Shown here one piece after another: positions 27,575 through 36,525 of a stretch of DNA of 64,000 bases. The number at the start of each line of letters is the position of its first letter. Position 1 is the stretch's first letter. The stretch is from Selenomonadaceae bacterium (GTDB lineage Bacteria; Bacillota; Negativicutes; Selenomonadales; Selenomonadaceae). Below the pieces are notes generated by a model that was given only the letters and a program-made list of their open reading frames with translations, ran no database searches and was not told the origin of the DNA. The translations under genes were made by a program, and so were the position numbers. Location of the stretch: contig JAUNIB010000001.1 in the NCBI GenBank assembly GCA_030523645.1, forward strand, positions 558,001-622,000. The letters are read 5' to 3'.

Positions 27575-27728
27575 TTTTGATTTCCCCCCGTTGTGGAAAA
27601 TTTATTAAACATAAAGTCGCATACAAAAGACAAACTATATATCTAAAATTATTCGCTAAAAATCTGCCAAATCCTCTAAAAGATTTCTAATAATTTTATT
27701 TAGGACATAAATCCCAATAATTCAATCA

Positions 27729-28982
27729 TTAATCTTCGACATAATGACTGAAACTGCCAATAACAATGTCCGGTTGTGCTTCTTTCAGAGCATTCATAAA
27801 ACGGGCAGTACCGATTGCATCACTCTGGGCTTCCGGCATTGTTCTTAAAAACCAATCCGGATCGATATTCAGATTTCTCATCTGAATCATCTGGACCGGA
27901 AGTTCTTTCAGAAAATCCTGCCAGGCAGCTACTTCTTCTGCCCGGTCATTGAAGCCTGGGAAATATAAGAGGTTCAGCGAAACATACACATCATGCTCCA
28001 AAGCATATCTGATACTTTCCTTTACCGCAGACAGCTCGTAGGAGCATCGATAATAGGCTTTGTAGGAATCGGGTCTGGCACTTATAATACTGACCCTCAT
28101 TGAATTAAGACCGGCATCCACAATCTTCTTAATACCGGCAGTAAAGCCGCCGTTAGTATTTATGTTAATTTGTCCTTTGTCGGTCTTTTCCCGTATAGCT
28201 TTTATACCATCGGCAATATTATCCGCCGAGAGTGAAGGCTCTCCCTCACAGCCCTGACCAAAGCTGACAATACCTTCCGGCGCAACAGTCAGATGATATA
28301 CACCGATTTCTGCAATCTCCTTCGCCGTGGGTCGAAACTTAATTCTGCTCTGGGGCGACGGACAGCATTCTGCCGGCTGCAGCGATATGCAGCCGAGACA
28401 TTTTGCATTGCAGACAGGTGAGGCCGGTATTCCCGCCTCCCAACGATGATAAAAAAGGTTTTCCGCAGTCTGGCAGTGCCAAGTCAAAGCACAATTCGAT
28501 AAATGCTCAACCAGACGATTCCCTGCCAAATCTTTTTTTACCTTCTTAACTAGCTTAGTAAGATTCTTTGTGTTGTAATGTTCCGGATTCCACTTGTCAT
28601 TCTGTTCATCTGTGTGAATGGCCGCAACATACAGTTCGTCATTATATACGGCTACAGCCGTATAGCCATACAATGGCAGCGGCTTTGATGAATCCTCGTT
28701 TTCTGAGTCAATCCGATAAGCCGGTACATGAGTTCTCGTATAACCTGGAGGAATAATAGCAGCAACGGCAAGACCGGCAACAGGCAGTACCTCTCCGTCA
28801 GAAGAACAGCCTACAGCCTGACGACCGGGCATGAACATCAAGTCCGAGCCGGGAGGCAAAGGAATAAGGTCTTCCGGCTTAAGTATAATCTCCTGACTGC
28901 CGATTCGTCCCATTGCACCGAGGCCGGGAATATCAAGAATATTTCCTTCCTCGTCTGCGTATAAAGCTGTTACCTCACTCAT
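27729..28982 (-). CDS. Uncharacterised radical SAM protein
   Basis: A 417-residue protein. The ~195-residue N-terminal domain (GTPx-free, PGLGAMGRIGSQEIILKPED early on, YGYTAVAVYNDELYVAAI near 105) is not one I recognise. The radical SAM core begins at PVCNAKCLGCISLQP near 193, a standard CX3CX2C cluster site, followed by a further CCPSP. GCEGEPSL near 243 is the glycine-rich SAM stretch and NINTNGGFT follows. The start overlaps the end of pth by 8 bases, so the two are translationally coupled. Substrate unknown; a NifB/MoaA-like or protein-modifying role cannot be told apart. Confidence 0.8.
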   Translation of the reverse strand: MSEVTALYADEEGNILDIPGLGAMGRIGSQEIILKPEDLIPLPPGSDLMFMPGRQAVGCSSDGEVLPVAGLAVAAIIPPGYTRTHVPAYRIDSENEDSSKPLPLYGYTAVAVYNDELYVAAIHTDEQNDKWNPEHYNTKNLTKLVKKVKKDLAGNRLVEHLSNCALTWHCQTAENLFYHRWEAGIPASPVCNAKCLGCISLQPAECCPSPQSRIKFRPTAKEIAEIGVYHLTVAPEGIVSFGQGCEGEPSLSADNIADGIKAIREKTDKGQININTNGGFTAGIKKIVDAGLNSMRVSIISARPDSYKAYYRCSYELSAVKESIRYALEHDVYVSLNLLYFPGFNDRAEEVAAWQDFLKELPVQMIQMRNLNIDPDWFLRTMPEAQSDAIGTARFMNALKEAQPDIVIGSFSHYVED

Positions 28983-29598
28983 TCTTTTCTCCTGCCTGTT
29001 CTTTTTTCCAGGCTCCCTTTTCCTTCTTTTGTTTTTTGGGATTGTACTTGTTCATTGCAAAATCTACACCGTCGGACACCATACACTCTACTGCCGGCAA
29101 CAGGTACTTGATGGATTCATCTACCAAGGGCCTCTGTTCCTCATTAAAAACGGCCAACACATGGTTTATGACAGTCCAACCAGGTAAAGGTCTGCCTATA
29201 CCGATTCGTATTCTTGCAAAATTCTCATCCGGCAAGTGCTGCAGCAGTGACTTTATTCCGTTATGACCACCGGCACTGCCTTTTTTTCTGATTCTTACGG
29301 TTCCCACCGGGATATCCATATCGTCATGAGCCACCATGATGTCATCGGTACTCAGCTTATACCAGTTCATCAGCGGACCTACAGCCTCTCCGCTGAGATT
29401 CATGTAGGTCAGAGGCTTCACGAGAATAATTTTTTCCGCTCCCAGACGAGATTCGGCTACCAGCGCCTTATCCCGTTCCTTCCAGCCCGCCGCCGTACCA
29501 AGTCTTTCAGCCAAAGCATCTACAAGCATCCAGCCTACATTATGCTTCGTGTTTTCATATTCCTTGCCGGGATTACCCAGCCCTACTATCATTTTCAT
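28975..29598 (-). CDS. pth: Peptidyl-tRNA hydrolase
   Basis: Releases peptides from peptidyl-tRNA that dropped off ribosomes. It has 207 residues. VGLGNPGKEYENTKHNVGW near residue 5 includes the catalytic His and Asn; HDDMDIPVG near 90 and KGSAGGHNGIKSL near 106 complete the site. The lysine/glutamate-rich last 25 residues extend past the usual end. It is 12 bp after uppP and overlaps the radical SAM gene. Confidence 0.97.
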   Translation of the reverse strand: MKMIVGLGNPGKEYENTKHNVGWMLVDALAERLGTAAGWKERDKALVAESRLGAEKIILVKPLTYMNLSGEAVGPLMNWYKLSTDDIMVAHDDMDIPVGTVRIRKKGSAGGHNGIKSLLQHLPDENFARIRIGIGRPLPGWTVINHVLAVFNEEQRPLVDESIKYLLPAVECMVSDGVDFAMNKYNPKKQKKEKGAWKKEQAGEKNE

Positions 29599-29610
29599 AT
29601 CTGAATACCA

Positions 29611-30435
29611 TCAAAATACAAGACAAATCAAAACGATAATACCAAGTGCTATACGATAGTATCCGAATGCCTTAAAGTCGTTCTTCTTTATGTACTTGAG
29701 AAGACACTTAATAGACAAAACAGAAACTACAAAAGCAACAACCATTCCCAACAGAAGAATAATCAGCTCTGTCATAGAAAATGAGAAGCCAAACTTTACA
29801 AGCTTCAGCAGACTGGCGCCAAACATTACCGGAATAGCTAAAAAGAAAGTGAACTCTGTCACAACAATTCTCGAAACGCCGCACAGGATACCGCCGAGAA
29901 TAGTCGAGCCGGATCTCGATGTTCCCGGCACAAGGGACAATACCTGGAAGCAGCCAATCATCATCGCTGTTTTGTAGTCAAGATCATCCAAAGATGTAAT
30001 GCGGGGAACTCTGTTTTTGTTGCGGTTTTCAACCACAATAAAGAGTATGCCGTACAGTATCAGCGTGGAAGCTACAACTCCGGCAGTCATAAAATGCTGC
30101 TCCATATACTTATTAAAGGAGAGTCCTATAACAGCAGCCGGAAGAGTAGCCGCAATGACCTTGAACCAAAGAACCATCGTCTTCTTCCTTTCGCTGCGGT
30201 TTTTGCCGGCCGCCCACGGATTCAGACGATTAAAGTTCATTACAACTACGGAAAGTATTGCGCCCAGCTGAATAACCACCAGGAACATATCCTTAAATTT
30301 CTGTGACACCTGCAGTGTCACAATCTCATCCACCAATATCATGTGGCCGGTACTGCTGATAGGCAGCCACTCTGTTACGCCTTCTACAATACCCAGTATT
30401 ATGACCTTAAAAATCTCAGCTATAGTCAGTTCCAT
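29611..30435 (-). CDS. uppP: Undecaprenyl-diphosphatase UppP/BacA
   Basis: Recycles the lipid carrier undecaprenyl diphosphate to the monophosphate for wall synthesis. It is a 274-residue membrane protein with about eight helices. [19 protein letters not shown] near residue 15 is the first catalytic motif (Glu and Ser/Thr/His) and [10 protein letters not shown] near 172 the second. It stands between a polysaccharide deacetylase (32 bp upstream) and pth, consistent with an envelope-linked operon. Confidence 0.96.
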   Translation of the reverse strand: MELTIAEIFKVIILGIVEGVTEWLPISSTGHMILVDEIVTLQVSQKFKDMFLVVIQLGAILSVVVMNFNRLNPWAAGKNRSERKKTMVLWFKVIAATLPAAVIGLSFNKYMEQHFMTAGVVASTLILYGILFIVVENRNKNRVPRITSLDDLDYKTAMMIGCFQVLSLVPGTSRSGSTILGGILCGVSRIVVTEFTFFLAIPVMFGASLLKLVKFGFSFSMTELIILLLGMVVAFVVSVLSIKCLLKYIKKNDFKAFGYYRIALGIIVLICLVF

Positions 30436-30466
30436 TTTTCCCTCTTCATTCTTTGCATATACTTAA

Positions 30467-31264
30467 TCAGCTTTTAATCCAGCCAAATCTTTCAAAAGTC
30501 GGTACATACTGAAGCCTGTCGACAAAATCCTCATAAGTCATGGCAGTGCGGAAAACCGGCAGCCTCTCAATAGCATAAAGATTCGTCATCGCATCAACAT
30601 TTCCGTATTTTATTGTAAAAGCCCCCTTGTATCCACACTCACGAACTATTCCGGCAATGTGCAGGTTATATGTTCCTGTTGGATAGGCAATATACTCGGG
30701 GGACTTGCCCAAAATCTCCTCGATTCTTTTCTTTGAATCGACTAATTCCGTGCGGAGCTTCTCATCGCTCAGCTCTGTCATAGAATTATGATTGACAGTG
30801 TGCGACTCTATGTCGATAACCCCGCTGTCCTGCATCTCCTTAGCCATATCCCAGGTCAAGTACTGCGGTATTTTTCGGTCAAGGAACGAGGTTATAACAA
30901 ATATAACTCCGGTAAAGCCGTACTTTGCCAAAATCGGATAAGCATTGGTGTAATTATCCCGATATCCATCGTCAAAGGTAATTACCAACGGTTTTTCCGG
31001 CAAATCAACCTGTTCTCCCGCCAGAGCCTTTCTCATCTGCTCCAGAGAGATTGTCTGAAATCCCTGATCCTTCAGATACGCCATCTGATCGTCAAAATCG
31101 CTTGGCGGTACCGACAGCGAATGCAAAACATCATCGACTTTGTGATAATTCAAAATAACAATTTTTTTCGCATTCTCACAGTCAGCCGCAGAAATCCCTG
31201 CATCGCACTGGCTGCCGAAGGACAGAAAGAATAAAAATGCAAAAATGCACATAATTTTTTTCAA
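30467..31264 (-). CDS. Exported polysaccharide deacetylase (NodB family)
   Basis: Removes N-acetyl groups from wall or exopolysaccharide sugars. It has 265 residues with a signal peptide (MKKIMCIFAFLFFLSF, cut near CDA). The NodB domain shows VITFDDGYRDNY near residue 96 (catalytic and metal Asp), a SHTVNHNS motif near 157 with two metal-binding His, and an AYPTGTYN stretch near 198. The TTG at 31264 is the likely start, with GAGG 8 bases before. The target could be peptidoglycan or a glucosamine polymer such as PNAG. Its promoter is at 31300-31328. Confidence 0.9.
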   Translation of the reverse strand: MKKIMCIFAFLFFLSFGSQCDAGISAADCENAKKIVILNYHKVDDVLHSLSVPPSDFDDQMAYLKDQGFQTISLEQMRKALAGEQVDLPEKPLVITFDDGYRDNYTNAYPILAKYGFTGVIFVITSFLDRKIPQYLTWDMAKEMQDSGVIDIESHTVNHNSMTELSDEKLRTELVDSKKRIEEILGKSPEYIAYPTGTYNLHIAGIVRECGYKGAFTIKYGNVDAMTNLYAIERLPVFRTAMTYEDFVDRLQYVPTFERFGWIKS

Positions 31265-31299
31265 AGTTTTATCCTCACTACCTACAAAGATACTACATG

Positions 31300-31328
31300 A
31301 TTTTAATCCCCCTGTGCTTTTCCGTCAA
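31300..31328 (-). promoter_or_regulatory. Promoter of the deacetylase-uppP-pth operon
   Basis: On the minus strand TTGACG (31328-31323) and TAAAAT (31305-31300) are 17 bases apart. It faces away from the xpt promoter, with the two -35 hexamers only 11 bp apart. Confidence 0.75.
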
Positions 31329-31339
31329 CCACAAAATTA

Positions 31340-31368
31340 TTGGCATAGACTATTAAAAGTTGTATAAT
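31340..31368 (+). promoter_or_regulatory. Promoter of xpt
   Basis: TTGGCA (31340-31345) and a perfect TATAAT (31363-31368) are 17 bases apart. Transcription should start near 31375, leaving only ~35 bases before the ATG, too short for a guanine riboswitch. Confidence 0.85.
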
Positions 31369-31409
31369 TGAAAAACTTAATAAAAACACCTCAAGGGGAG
31401 ATTCCGTCA

Positions 31410-31985
31410 ATGAAACTGCTGCATGAAAAGATCCGCCGGGATGGTGTAGTAAAGCCGGGAAACATCTTAAAGGTTGACAGCTTTCTAAACCATCAGCTTG
31501 ATGTCATGTTCCTCGATAAGATGAGCGAGGAATTCTACCGTCGCTTTAAGGATGAGAACATTACCAAAATTCTCACTATAGAAGCTTCCGGCATAGCTAT
31601 TGCCAGCCTTACCGGACTGCATTTCCAAGTCCCGGTTGTTTTTGCTAAGAAATCAAAGAGCATCAATCTGGATGGGGATATGTATGTCACTAAGGTTGAA
31701 TCCTTCACCCACAAGAATGTAAATAATGTAATCGTAGCAAAAAAATTCCTCAATGCTCGGGACAGAGTCCTCATCCTTGATGATTTTCTTGCAACCGGCA
31801 ATGCCTTAATTGGTCTGATTTCTCTTGTTGAGGGAGCCGGTGCTGCTGTTGCCGGCATCGGTATTGCCATTGAAAAGGGATTCCAGGACGGCGGCAAACG
31901 AATTCGTGAGGCCGGATATCGTCTTGAATCATTGGCAATAATCGACAGTATGAACGGTGAAACCGGCGAAATAACATTTCGTTGA
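31410..31985 (+). CDS. xpt: Xanthine phosphoribosyltransferase
   Basis: Salvages xanthine to XMP using PRPP. It has 191 residues. [12 protein letters not shown] near residue 20 and [12 protein letters not shown] near 74 are typical for Xpt, and [13 protein letters not shown] near 120 is the PRPP-binding loop. The ATG at 31410 is clearly the start: AAGGGGAG lies 9 bases upstream, while an in-frame TTG at 31368 lies within the -10 box. It is followed 18 bp later by a purine permease, the usual xpt-pbuX pair. Confidence 0.95.
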   Translation: MKLLHEKIRRDGVVKPGNILKVDSFLNHQLDVMFLDKMSEEFYRRFKDENITKILTIEASGIAIASLTGLHFQVPVVFAKKSKSINLDGDMYVTKVESFTHKNVNNVIVAKKFLNARDRVLILDDFLATGNALIGLISLVEGAGAAVAGIGIAIEKGFQDGGKRIREAGYRLESLAIIDSMNGETGEITFR

Positions 31986-32003
31986 ATTTTAAGGAGGTAG
32001 GTC

Positions 32004-33314
32004 ATGTCCAATGCAAATACCAACTCAGGTGAACTTTATCTGCTCGATGGCAAAATAAGTACCGCGCAGGCAGTTCCCTTTGGTCTTCAGCATATATTAG
32101 CAATGTTTGTACCGAACATTGCTCCAATCTTTATCGTAGGCAGTGCCTGCAAGCTTGCTCCCAATGAACTTGCATTTCTTATTCAGGCTGCCATGATAAT
32201 TGCCGGTATAGGAACCATGATACAGGTTTTCCCCATAGGACCGATAGGCAGCAGACTCCCTATCGTCATGGGTATCAGCTTCACCTTCGTCTCTTGTGCC
32301 TGTGTCATCGGTGCTCAGTATGGATATAATGGACTGATTGGTGCTGTTATCGCCGGCGGTATTATAGAGGGTATTCTTGGTCTCACTTCAAAATTCTGGC
32401 TTAAATATATTACTCGTACCATTTCAGCCTGTGTTGTTACCTGCATAGGTTTTTCCCTCTTGCCGATAGGCGCAGCGTCCTTTGGCGGCGGTTTCGGTGC
32501 CAAGGATTTCGGTTCGGTGAACAATCTCATCGTAGGCAGTATCACCTTAATCTCCTGCCTTACCTTTACGGTAAAGGCTCATGGCATCTACAGACAGCTT
32601 TCCGTATTATTTGGTCTCACAGTTGGTTACATTACCGCTATTTGCATGGGAATGGTAAACTTTGACCTCATAAAAAAGGCTGATATTATAGCCTTGCCCC
32701 ATGTTCTCCCCTTTGCTCCGGAATTCAACCTTAATGCTATTATTGCCATCACCTTGATTTTCATGGTTTCTGCCACTGAGACAATCGGCGATACCTCCGC
32801 TGTAACTATTTCAGGTCTTAACCGTCAGGTAAAGGAATCTGAGCTTTCCGGTTCTGTAGTATGTGACGGTTTCGTCAGTGCACTGTCCGGCATTTTCGGT
32901 TGTCTTCCCATTACCTCTTTCAGTCAAAATGTTGGTCTTATAGCCATGACTCATGTAGTTAACCGCCGGGTTATTGCTGCCGGTGCCGGAATAATGATTA
33001 TTGCAGGTCTATTCCCTATCATCGGTGCTGTACTCGCCACTCTGCCCGAGCCGGTACTTGGCGGCTGTACCATTATGATGTTCGGCAACATCGTAATCAG
33101 CGGTATGAGTATGATGAAGGCCGACGGACTCAGTGCCAGAAATATTACCATCGCGGCACTTTCTCTTAGCATCGGTCTTGGATTTACTTCTATGCCGAAG
33201 CTTTTCGACGCATTCCCTGCCCTCTTTAAGACAGTTTTCGCCGAAAACTGTGTAGCTGTAGTATTCTTAGTTGCAATGATTCTTCATATTACACTGCCTA
33301 AGGATATGGATTGA
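32004..33314 (+). CDS. pbuX: Nucleobase:cation symporter, probably xanthine permease (NCS2 family)
   Basis: Inner-membrane purine uptake protein of 436 residues with about 13-14 membrane segments. QHILAMFVPNIAPIF near residue 29, the ATE-type motif in VSATETIGDT near 253 and SFSQNVGLIAMTHVVNR near 300 are NCS2 hallmarks. The neighbouring xpt indicates xanthine, although uric acid or uracil cannot be excluded. AAGGAGG gives strong translation, and the operon closes with the terminator at 33328. Confidence 0.93.
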   Translation: MSNANTNSGELYLLDGKISTAQAVPFGLQHILAMFVPNIAPIFIVGSACKLAPNELAFLIQAAMIIAGIGTMIQVFPIGPIGSRLPIVMGISFTFVSCACVIGAQYGYNGLIGAVIAGGIIEGILGLTSKFWLKYITRTISACVVTCIGFSLLPIGAASFGGGFGAKDFGSVNNLIVGSITLISCLTFTVKAHGIYRQLSVLFGLTVGYITAICMGMVNFDLIKKADIIALPHVLPFAPEFNLNAIIAITLIFMVSATETIGDTSAVTISGLNRQVKESELSGSVVCDGFVSALSGIFGCLPITSFSQNVGLIAMTHVVNRRVIAAGAGIMIIAGLFPIIGAVLATLPEPVLGGCTIMMFGNIVISGMSMMKADGLSARNITIAALSLSIGLGFTSMPKLFDAFPALFKTVFAENCVAVVFLVAMILHITLPKDMD

Positions 33315-33327
33315 CCGGAAATTGCAA

Positions 33328-33359
33328 GAGGCTGTTGCTAAAAGCAACAGCCTCTTTTT
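33328..33359 (+). terminator. Terminator after the purine permease
   Basis: GAGGCTGTTGCT and AGCAACAGCCTC form a 12 bp stem with an AAA loop, followed by five T. Strong and well placed 14 bp after the stop. Confidence 0.95.
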
Positions 33360-33365
33360 AATGCC

Positions 33366-34583
33366 TTATTCATATCTCAATGCTTCAATTGGGTCGAGCA
33401 GAGCTGCCTTTCTGGCCGGGTAGATGCCGAAGAAAAGACCGATGCCCACCGAGAAGCTGAAGGAAAGGAGTATCGGCGAGAGGGTTATGACGGTATTAAA
33501 GCCGCCGAACTTTGCAATCATCACCGAAGCAAAGCAGCCAAAGGCAATACCGATAAGACCTCCTATAACGCCGATGACAACAGACTCTATTAGGAACTGG
33601 GTCATAATCGCCTTGAAGGTTGCACCGAGGGCTTTTCTTATGCCGATTTCCCTCGTCCGCTCCGTGACGGATACCATCATAATGTTCATGATGCCTATGC
33701 CGCCAACCAGCAATGATATAGCCGCTACACTGCCCAGGAACAGGGTAAGCATACTGGTTGTCTCGTTTACCGTTTCCATAAGGCTCGTCATATTTCTTAC
33801 ATTGAAGTCATCCTCTTTGCCAAGCGTTATTCTATGACGCTGGCGCATCAATGCTTCAATATCGCCCTGAACAAGATTCATTTTGTCCTGAGAAGATACC
33901 TGAACATTTACCGACTGAACATAGGTTATGCCCAACAGCCTTTCCATAGCTGTTGTAAGCGGAATGATAACTATATCATCCTGATCCTGTCCCATGGAGG
34001 ACTGACCCTTGCTCTCAAGGACACCGATGACTTTGTAGGGTTGATTATTGACACGAATATTAAGACCAACCGGATTCTTATTGCCATACAGGTTGCTGGC
34101 TACGGTAGTACCGATGACAGCCACACGCTGACGCTTTGTCAGGTCGCTCTGGCTGATGAATGAACCTGCGGACACGGCCAGGGAACGAATAGACATATAT
34201 TCTGGGGTAACACCGTATACGGTAGTATTCCAGTTCTGATTGCCGTTGACTACCTGAAAGGAACGCTGCACAGTCGGAGAAACATAATCAATGTTTTTTA
34301 CTTTGGATTTGATTGCCACAGCATCTTCGTATTTCAGAGTGGTACGGGAACCGGCTGCCGAGCGAACACCGCCGGTATTGGAACTGCCGGGCATGACAAT
34401 AAGCATATTGCTGCCGAGGCTGGCGATAGAATTCGTAATATTCTGTTTGACGCCAAGTCCTACAGAAACCATTGCTATTACGGCGCCGACACCGATGATA
34501 ATGCCCAGCATGGTCAGAATAGACCTTAGCTTATTGGCAGTTAATGCATTGAGGGCAATGCGCACGCTTTCTTTGAAAAGCAT
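33366..34583 (-). CDS. MacB-type ABC transporter permease
   Basis: FtsX-family permease of 405 residues. Four membrane segments are seen: one near residues 15-45 (ILTMLGIIIGVGAVIAM) and three at the C-terminus, framing a ~230-residue periplasmic MacB domain (KYEDAVAIKSKVKNIDYVSP). TREIGIRKALGATFKAI near 310 is the coupling helix. In E. coli MacB this is fused to the ATPase; here the ATPase is the separate gene 19 bp upstream. It is the last gene of a tolC-macA-ATPase-permease operon and probably exports peptides, toxins or drugs. Confidence 0.9.
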   Translation of the reverse strand: MLFKESVRIALNALTANKLRSILTMLGIIIGVGAVIAMVSVGLGVKQNITNSIASLGSNMLIVMPGSSNTGGVRSAAGSRTTLKYEDAVAIKSKVKNIDYVSPTVQRSFQVVNGNQNWNTTVYGVTPEYMSIRSLAVSAGSFISQSDLTKRQRVAVIGTTVASNLYGNKNPVGLNIRVNNQPYKVIGVLESKGQSSMGQDQDDIVIIPLTTAMERLLGITYVQSVNVQVSSQDKMNLVQGDIEALMRQRHRITLGKEDDFNVRNMTSLMETVNETTSMLTLFLGSVAAISLLVGGIGIMNIMMVSVTERTREIGIRKALGATFKAIMTQFLIESVVIGVIGGLIGIAFGCFASVMIAKFGGFNTVITLSPILLSFSFSVGIGLFFGIYPARKAALLDPIEALRYE

Positions 34584-34602
34584 ATACTTCCCTCCCTTAT
34601 CT

Positions 34603-35355
34603 TTAGACTACATCCATCTGGACGCCTTTGCCGGCATCCTTTGTAATTTTCCCGTCACGAACAAGGAGCTGGCGAGTCGCACAGGCAGCTATCTCCGGTT
34701 CATGCGTTACGAGAATAATGGTCTTTCCCTGACTGTTAAGCCCCTCGAAAATCTCCATTATCTCTTTTGTTGACTTCGTATCAAGATTTCCTGTCGGTTC
34801 GTCAGCCATGATAATCTTTGGCTCATTTACCAGTGCTCTGGCTATTGCCACACGCTGACGCTGACCGCCTGACAACTCATTTGGCTGATGATATGCCCGG
34901 TCAGCCAAGCCTACGGCCTCCAGATAGTGCATAGCTCTTTCCTGTCGCTCCTTGCCGCTTACGCCGGAGTATACCAGCGGAAGAGCTACATTGTCCAAAG
35001 CGCTTATGCGGCTCAGGAGATTGAAGTTCTGAAAAACGAAGCCTATCTTTTGATTGCGGGTTATGGCCAGCTCATCATCACTGAGAGAGGCTACCTCTTC
35101 TCCGTTCAGCTTGTATGAGCCCACCGTCGGCCGATCAAGGCAGCCGAGTATATTCATCAGAGTAGATTTACCGGAGCCGGAGGGTCCCATGAGGGCAACG
35201 AACTGACCTCGATAAATATCAGTGGTTATTCCGTCGAGAGCTGCTACTTCCTGATCTCCAACCTGATAGAGCTTTTTAATTCCTTTCAGCTCTATTGTTT
35301 TCTCCGCATCATCGGAGACTGTGCTGCTTCCGACTTTGGTATCAATCTCAGTCAT
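34603..35355 (-). CDS. MacB/LolD-type ABC transporter ATPase
   Basis: Energy subunit of the export system, 250 residues. Walker [10 protein letters not shown] lies near residue 56, the Q loop in [13 protein letters not shown] near 104, signature [12 protein letters not shown] near 160, Walker [13 protein letters not shown] near 180 and the H loop VTHEP near 215. The N-terminal ~22 residues are an extra Thr/Ser/Asp-rich leader. AGGTGAG precedes the ATG. Its neighbours are macA (16 bp upstream) and the permease. Confidence 0.94.
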   Translation of the reverse strand: MTEIDTKVGSSTVSDDAEKTIELKGIKKLYQVGDQEVAALDGITTDIYRGQFVALMGPSGSGKSTLMNILGCLDRPTVGSYKLNGEEVASLSDDELAITRNQKIGFVFQNFNLLSRISALDNVALPLVYSGVSGKERQERAMHYLEAVGLADRAYHQPNELSGGQRQRVAIARALVNEPKIIMADEPTGNLDTKSTKEIMEIFEGLNSQGKTIILVTHEPEIAACATRQLLVRDGKITKDAGKGVQMDVV

Positions 35356-35370
35356 TTTCTCACCTCCGAT

Positions 35371-36525
35371 TTACATGCGCGGCGCTCCGCCTGCGGGCCC
35401 GCGCTTTCCGCCCATGCCCATCATGCCGCCTTTTTGTCCGCCGCCGCTTTTGGCACCGGCAGCCTTATAGGTATTGGAGACTTTTTCTCCCTCATTTACA
35501 CCATCAACGATTTCCACATAGTCATCGCTGTATATTCCGGTCTTTACCGGACGCTCTTCCGTACTGCCATCACCTTTGACGACAAGGACATAAGAGCCGT
35601 TGGCATTTGTCTTCAAAGAGGCTATAGGGACGGCAACCGCACCTTTCTTCTCAGATGTCTTTACCTCGACTCTGGCGGTCATACCCGGAAGCAAATCATT
35701 ATTGGGGTCCTCTACATCCAGTGTGACGAAGTAATAGATAACACTGGCAGAGGAGGCACTGGATGAGCCGCCTGTAGAAGTATCCCAGCTGTTGGTAACA
35801 TCGGTCTGAGAAATCCCGGATACCTTAGCCTTGAATTTCTTATCGGTATAGGCATCGACAGTAAATTCTGCCGTCTGGCCGACCTTTACGCTACCGATAT
35901 CGGTTTCGTCAATCTTGGCCTTTATCTGCTTGCTTGACAGGTCAGCAATTCGCATGATTACAGTCGGGTTATTATTTCCCTGTACAGCCATGGTACCGGG
36001 AGTAAGAGGCTCACCTACAATAACGCCGTCCATGGGAGCTGTAATAATCGTCTCTGCCAAGTCGGACTGAGTAACCTCCAATGAGCTGCGGGCTGTGTTG
36101 TAGTTCAGCACAGCATCTTCATACTGCTCCTGACTATTGGCACCGATACTGTATAAGTATGCAACACGATCATATTTTGCCTTGGCATTTTCCACCTTGT
36201 ACTGAGCCTGTTCCGCCTTTGCCTCATAGTCCTTTCCGTCAAGAGTGGCAATGGTCTGACCCGCTTTTACTTCCTGATTTTCCTTTACAAGAACGCTCTT
36301 TATGCGGGCGGTTATCTTCGATGAAACCTCAACGGAATGTACCGGCTTTATCGTTCCGGTGGCACTTACGGTAGATTTCAAATCCACCTTTATAACCTTC
36401 GTCGTCTCAATCTTGGCGGCATCCTTTGCTGCCTGAGAAGAGCTGTACCAATACCATCCGCCGCCTATGCAGCCGGCGGCAATCAATACACCGGCAGTAA
36501 TCTTTGCAATGGTTTTATTGTTCAT
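35371..36525 (-). CDS. macA: MacA-type periplasmic adaptor (membrane fusion protein)
   Basis: Links the ABC exporter to TolC. It has 384 residues, an N-terminal membrane anchor (ITAGVLIAAGCIGGGWYW), a split biotinyl-lipoyl-type domain (SATGTIKPVHSVEVSSKI; AGQTIATLDGKDY), a short coiled hairpin near 95-150 and the barrel domain with ITAPMDGVIVGEPLTPGTM. The tail after residue ~355 is glycine- and methionine-rich (GGGQKGGMMGMGGKRGP). The ATG at 36525 has GGAGG before it and overlaps tolC by 11 bp. The tail might bind metal or be disordered. Confidence 0.92.
   Translation of the reverse strand: MNNKTIAKITAGVLIAAGCIGGGWYWYSSSQAAKDAAKIETTKVIKVDLKSTVSATGTIKPVHSVEVSSKITARIKSVLVKENQEVKAGQTIATLDGKDYEAKAEQAQYKVENAKAKYDRVAYLYSIGANSQEQYEDAVLNYNTARSSLEVTQSDLAETIITAPMDGVIVGEPLTPGTMAVQGNNNPTVIMRIADLSSKQIKAKIDETDIGSVKVGQTAEFTVDAYTDKKFKAKVSGISQTDVTNSWDTSTGGSSSASSASVIYYFVTLDVEDPNNDLLPGMTARVEVKTSEKKGAVAVPIASLKTNANGSYVLVVKGDGSTEERPVKTGIYSDDYVEIVDGVNEGEKVSNTYKAAGAKSGGGQKGGMMGMGGKRGPAGGAPRM

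Noticed and set aside
31264-31410. Guanine (purine) riboswitch before xpt
   Set aside because: The TATAAT at 31363-31368 leaves only ~35 bases of leader and none of the conserved purine-aptamer loops are visible.
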